Origin: Coleophoma eucalyptorum
Lineage: Eukaryota; Ascomycota; Leotiomycetes; Helotiales; Dermateaceae
NCBI GenBank assembly: GCA_026120035.1
Contig: JALRME010000005.1
Span: 992,001 to 1,056,000 of the forward strand
Reading direction: 5' to 3'
DNA length: 64,000 nucleotides
Part shown: positions 59,489 through 64,000 of the stretch, in pieces
How the letters are laid out: each line of letters starts with the position of its first letter
How positions within the stretch are numbered: the first letter of the stretch is position 1
Position numbers and translations under genes: made by a program
The notes under the pieces: model-generated
Databases searched by the model: none
What the model saw: the letters and a program-made list of their open reading frames with translations, nothing else
Told to the model about the DNA's origin: nothing

Positions 59489-60725
59489 GTTGAAGAGTTT
59501 GTACTTGACTAGATGAATAAGACAAACTGTCCAAATTCAGGGAGTACGGCGTACAATGTACGGCTATTAAAGAATGAATGAATTTGCGATCCGGCCTGCG
59601 ATTGCCATCAAGAGCAAAAGGGAAAGAACATGAGCTCGAATTTATATGAGACGATGCCAGATAGCCCAGATTGTTTCTCCTGTGCGTCAACATCCTGAAA
59701 CGAACACCACATGCAGCTCGGACGATTTCGTCAATATCACGTGATTCACAGACCCTCTCCTCGGCTTTCCTTTCCATCGTTCGTTTCAGCCCACCCATTT
59801 GAATCCGCGTTATCCTACCTTTGCAATGACTATTAAAGGTCTGACAGTATTTCAGATTCTGAATTTATGTTCAGGGACGGCAAGGCTAACCCCTGAAAAT
59901 TCAACTAGGTGGACACAAATTTATATGCTCAGAAGTACAGCCATATGTTTCAATTCCAAAAACTTGTTAGCCCTACTTGACGCTATATAGCCAAGAACCT
60001 TACCAGAAGCAGAACCAAGCTTGATCCTCCATCGCTTACCAGAGGATGATTTCTGAATCATTAAGGTAGGCGACAAGCGAGCAAGCAGTCTAACTAATCG
60101 CTCGAAAGTTTCGACCCACTAGCATATTCCGATGACTGGCTTCAGTCGTTGCGAAGTACTCCGCATCCCTTTGGGAGAACACGAATTTGGAAACTAAAGA
60201 TTTTAGGTCTCGCTGTGCAACAACAAAATGCAAAGCACTGCGCGTACTTGTGGTTGGCGCCTAGTTGATCGCAACCAAATGTATGATCAGCCTGTGCCTT
60301 TCATTTCCCTTCTAGAAGGCATTGGCTTTTTTTTGATTCCAGGAATTGTTACGATTGAAAATTTGCATGATACTCGTCATATTTTTCCCAATTCGTTTCC
60401 ATCCACTTTGAAAAATGGAAAATCCTAGCGGAGGAAGAGCTTCCACGCCCGGTTCAGCTATAAGGTAGAAGCACCGAAAGATCTTAATAATATTCAGGGC
60501 ATAACTCTTGGCAATAAAACTCGTCCTTGATAACTCTCCCGGATAAGAAAAATTACAGTCAAGTTTAGAATATTTAATTTCATATAACTTCGATATATAC
60601 CTAAAAGAATTTTGGGATAACAAAATATGTTATACATGATGCCATCGTTGCCATGCTGACTAGAGCCCAACCTGAAAACCCTAGACACCCTTATACACAC
60701 AATACAATCCGAGTCAGAAGACGAA
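59489..60725. other. Intergenic region
   Basis: No convincing gene. It contains the promoter of the synthase-like gene (59.5-59.8 kb) and the 3' side of the dehydratase gene. The region 60.3-60.7 kb is AT-rich. Confidence 0.5.
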
Positions 60726-62132
60726 CTAGATCTTGATACCCTCTAAGATAGGCTTGGCCTCCTCACTCTTCCACCAACTGACTCCATCCTTGCCAGGGAA
60801 GCTGAATTGTTCCATGCTCTCTGGCTTCATCTCTACCGAGTAACCAGCCTCGGTTGGGGTCTGGTAGTATCCATCCTTAATAACAGAAGGATGTTGGAAG
60901 TGCTCGTGCAAGTGATCAACGTATTCCAGAACGCTAAGCTTGCCACTCACGACTACGTAGTCGATTGTGCTCAAGTGTTGAGTATATTCTGGCAAGCCGA
61001 CACCACCACTGTGTGGTACGATAGGAACGTTGTATTTCTTAGCCATGAGTAGAACAGCAAGAACCTCATTGACACCGCCCATACGGCAAGCATCGATCTG
61101 GCAAACATCGATGGCCCCCGAAGCGAGTAGCTGCTTGAAAATGACTCGGTTCTGGCACATCTCTCCGGTCGCAACTCCAATTCCGTGAGGGCGAAGAGCA
61201 TCCCGAATTGCCTTGTGGCCGAGGATGTCATCCGGAGAAGTTGGCTCCTCGATGAACCATGGCTTGAACTCCTTGAGGTGTTGCATATATTCGATGGCTT
61301 CTGGTACAGACCAGACTTGATTGGCATCAACCATCAAAATGTTACCCTTGTCATAACCGATAACACTTCTTGCAATACTCAATCGTCTTTTGTCTGCCTC
61401 GACACTTGTGCCCACCTTCAACTTAAAATGTCTATATCCCTTGCTCAAAGTCTCCTCAAGCAACCCCTTCATCTTCTCCTCTCCATATCCCAACCATCCG
61501 GCACTTGTTGTATATGCCGGGACAGCCCGGTTGTTCAAAGCGTCTTGTATTCTTTTCTCTTTGCCCGACTCTTCTTTCTTTAGCATCTCGATTGCCTCCT
61601 CGGGTGTAACTGCATCTGTGATATATCGGAAATCGATACATCTCACAAATTCTTCAGGTGACATATCTGCCACAATTCTCCACACTGGCTTATTCAACGT
61701 CTTTGCCCAGAGATCCCAAATAGCATTGACGACAGCTCCCAAAGCGAGGTGAATTACACCCTTCTCAGGGCCAATCCACCTCAATTGGGAATCCGAGACA
61801 AGGTGGCGCCATGTCTTTCCCCAGTCTTCGACGAGCGAGGAGAGTGTACGGCCCTTGATGCGGTCTGCAACATTGTCGATTGCCTTGCAGACAATATCGT
61901 TACCTCGACCGATGGTGAAAGTCTACCCGGGATCCGTTAGCTTTTTCCCGCGTCCTTCGCACGCCAAGTGACTTACCATTCCATGGCCGGAGAACTGGGA
62001 ATCGGTCTTCAGGATACAGTAGGCTGCAGAATAGTCGCCAGCTGCGTTCATAGCATCCGAGCCGGTCTTATCTAGGGAGGTTGGGAACCGCACATCGCGA
62101 GAGTCCCATCCTGTGATTGTAATTTCTGCCAT
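60726..62132 (-). CDS. lgd1: L-galactonate dehydratase (enolase superfamily)
   Basis: Predicted 450 aa from exons 62132-61977 and 61922-60726 (minus strand) with a 54-nt intron. Splicing gives SGHGM-TFTIGRGNDIV. The N-terminus TITGWDSRDVRFPTSLDKTG and the overall length match fungal LGD1/GaaB, which converts L-galactonate to 2-keto-3-deoxy-L-galactonate in D-galacturonate (pectin) catabolism. Enolase-superfamily residues are visible: Lys in FKLKVG, Asp in LMVDANQVW, Glu in WFIEEPTSPDD, Glu in VATGEMCQNR, and the base His in IVPHSGGVGLPE. It is probably cytosolic. Related L-fuconate or L-rhamnonate dehydratases are possible alternatives but fit less well at the N-terminus. The aldolase at 26 kb could act after it. 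Confidence 0.93.
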
Positions 62133-62883
62133 GATTGACTGAGTTATCTTAAGATCTGAGGGATATATAGCGGGGTCAAAAGCGGGTAAATGCCGCAGGA
62201 TATCTCGATCAAAAGCGAGAGCAATCAGAAAACAAGAGAATTGGCAGATGGCAGATGGCAGATATGAAGACGGAAACCCAGTATCTTATATGTAGAAATT
62301 GGAATGGGAGAGGAGCCGATGGTAAGGATATGCCTGTGGTTTCGAAGAGGAGTCTCCGTGATGGAGAAACTCCACGTTACGCTTGTGGTGGGGGATCGCT
62401 CGTGGTTTGGGGCAATAAGCGGCACTGATTGGTGGAAAATTATGAGGTCATGGGAGGAGGGAATTAATATGGGCCGTAACGAGGCTTCGGTTGAAGAATC
62501 TCCGGGGAAGTGTTTTGCCGGAGATCAGGCTGCTGGTTGAAAACTGCTTGATATAACATGCATGATCTTGATATAATACTGCACTGCATGGAAGGAACAA
62601 TTTTCATGAGCAAATCTCTGTCACCCTCATCATGGTAACGGCCTTTTCACCCGTGGTGGCTATGCTTCTTCACCGACCAGTGTTGCTCAGCAAATGAGGC
62701 TTAACACATCTGCAAGTAGCATCCGCACAGCTCACCCAGCCATGAAGGCTACGAATCAGCCCCCATCATGGGAGACAAGCAGCTCATAAAATTCTCAGCG
62801 GAGTTCCTGGCTGAGAACCCTTTCCTCCCCTTCTTGTCGCTTTCTTTCCGTTAAAATTGACAACTCACTATGAACCACCGTCC
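62133..62883. other. Intergenic region upstream of lgd1 and the HET pseudogene
   Basis: Shared upstream region. It has a short GGCAGAT tandem repeat around 62241-62262 and a TATA-like box near lgd1. No gene seen. Confidence 0.5.
62161..62170 (-). promoter_or_regulatory. TATA-like box of lgd1
   Basis: On the minus strand the sequence reads CTATATATCC, about 30-38 bases before the ATG at 62132. The implied leader is very short, so transcription may in practice start further upstream. Confidence 0.35.
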
Positions 62884-64000
62884 ATGAACAGTGCGATCAT
62901 CAACATAGTTGAACAAACGAGTGGTGTGTTGGAGAATATCTGCGGTGAATCCAAGTATCTGTCCCACTCAGAGCCTCCTCCTGTCGCACATGACGATACA
63001 ACTTGTCTTTTATCTGCACGCCGAACACCAGAATGCCGCCAAGTAGTTGATGCCATTTCTGTTGGGCCATCCCCAATCCCGCCTGAGGATGTGCTTCCTA
63101 TGGATGATAAGTTAAGGGTGAGCCTGTGGCACACAGTCACTATCCAGAAATCGATAAAAGTGCCCGAAATATTCGACTTTTGGTGCTCCTACCTGTGCGA
63201 CACCCCGCCGACAATCGCATACAGTGCAGCCTCATCACAGCACCTCTCCACAAACCGCCTAGCTATGAAGCATTGTCATATGCATGGGGTGAGTCTGACT
63301 GTCTACACAGAACAGTATGTATTAATGGCACTTTGGTTGAAGTCCGCGAAAACCTACACGATGCCCTGGAAGCATTATATGCCAGCTGCAACGGAAAGGG
63401 GCGGCTTTTTTGGGTTGATGCGCTTTGTATCAATCAGACTAATGTGTTTGAAAGGAACCACTAAGTTAAAATAATGGGAGGCATTTACATGACAGCACGT
63501 CGAGTGTTGGTCTGGTTGGGAACACAAAGGGTCGACACCTCTGGAGACAAGGCAGGATCACGGTGTGCCCCCAAACTTGGAGCTGTTTGCTCGAGCCCCG
63601 GATTTGATCTTGTCAGAGCTGCGATAAAACATCTTGGCCATTGGTACTTTGACAACAAAATATCTAAGACGTCATTTGGCCTAGCTTGTCCATATCACAG
63701 TCGCTATCTTCATCATTGGGAACAATTAGCAGAGCTGTGTAATGCAGGCTATTGGAAAAGATTATGGATCCTTCAAGAGATTGGACTCGCAAGGGAAATC
63801 TAGATTTTGTATGATTTTGATGTACTTGAATGGAATTCCTTTAGCAGTCTTCGACAATGGCTTGACAATAATCGCCTTGGAACTCTTGGGCCATTTGGTT
63901 CCCCAACGCGTCGACGAGGCCATGGGTTCCATCGAAAACAGCATGCCAGCACAGTTGGACCTTCGATGGAGATATCCACAGCTTGTGCCATCGTTGCAAA
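62884..64000 (+). pseudogene. Broken HET-domain (heterokaryon incompatibility) gene, truncated by window end
   Basis: The HET domain is unmistakable: PPSYEALSYAWGES (around 63255-63293), then RLFWVDALCINQTN, MTARRVLVWLG and WKRLWILQEIGLAREI. It cannot be read through. The ATG frame from 62884 ends up out of register with the HET frame. No plausible intron (over 40 nt) joins them, since a TAA lies just before the HET frame opens. Inside the domain the conserved ERNHQVKIMG reads ERNH-stop-VKIMG (TAA at 63462-63464), and a TAG sits at 63801-63803 after LAREI, with coding-like sequence continuing (LYDFDVLEWNSF). Both stops equal a C-to-T change in CAA or CAG codons. An intact copy would be a cell-death-associated allorecognition protein. 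The 3' end lies beyond 64000. Confidence 0.85.

Overview
This is nuclear DNA of a filamentous ascomycete (Pezizomycotina). The genes are interrupted by short GT-AG introns, mostly 45-100 nt, with CTAAC/CTGAC-like branch sites. The protein families fit this: a fungal phytochrome, a GH125 mannosidase, a CDR-type PDR transporter, Zn2Cys6 and NDT80-like regulators, and a HET-domain gene. A Leotiomycetes-like host would fit, but I cannot fix the species from sequence alone. I rebuilt exon structures by hand from splice sites and family motifs. Every multi-exon model given here closes to a whole number of codons, except the HET pseudogene.

Layout. 0.9-5.1 kb: fungal phytochrome hybrid histidine kinase (+). 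6.4-8.2 kb: secreted GH125 exo-alpha-mannosidase (+). 11.2-12.1 kb: phytanoyl-CoA-dioxygenase-type oxygenase (+). 14.6-19.4 kb: full-size PDR/ABCG drug-efflux pump (+). 20.4-21.8 kb: small SRA-YDG protein (+). 22.1-25.5 kb: Srs2-type UvrD helicase (-). 26.0-27.1 kb: DHDPS-family aldolase (-). 27.1-32.3 kb: a 5-kb stretch with no convincing gene. 32.3-33.4 kb: intron-dense small secreted protein (+). 34.2-35.3 kb: D-amino-acid oxidase (+). 36.9-39.7 kb: C2H2 plus Zn2Cys6 transcription factor (+).

The core of the window, 40.5-54.8 kb, is an N-acetylglucosamine (GlcNAc) catabolic cluster. It holds glucosamine-6-phosphate deaminase (-), a divergent hexokinase of the GlcNAc-kinase type (+), an NDT80-like regulator of the RON1 type (-), a GH3-GNAT fusion protein of the NAG3 type (-), and GlcNAc-6-phosphate deacetylase (+). 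GlcNAc would be phosphorylated by the hexokinase, deacetylated by the deacetylase, and deaminated and isomerised to fructose-6-phosphate by the deaminase, under control of the NDT80-like factor. The matching GlcNAc transporter gene is not in the window. The GH3 domain has unusual residues at its catalytic positions.

The right flank has a single-pass membrane protein (+), a polytopic protein fused to a spermidine-synthase-like domain (-), L-galactonate dehydratase (-), and a broken HET-domain gene that runs off the end. Its stop codons look like products of RIP (repeat-induced point mutation).
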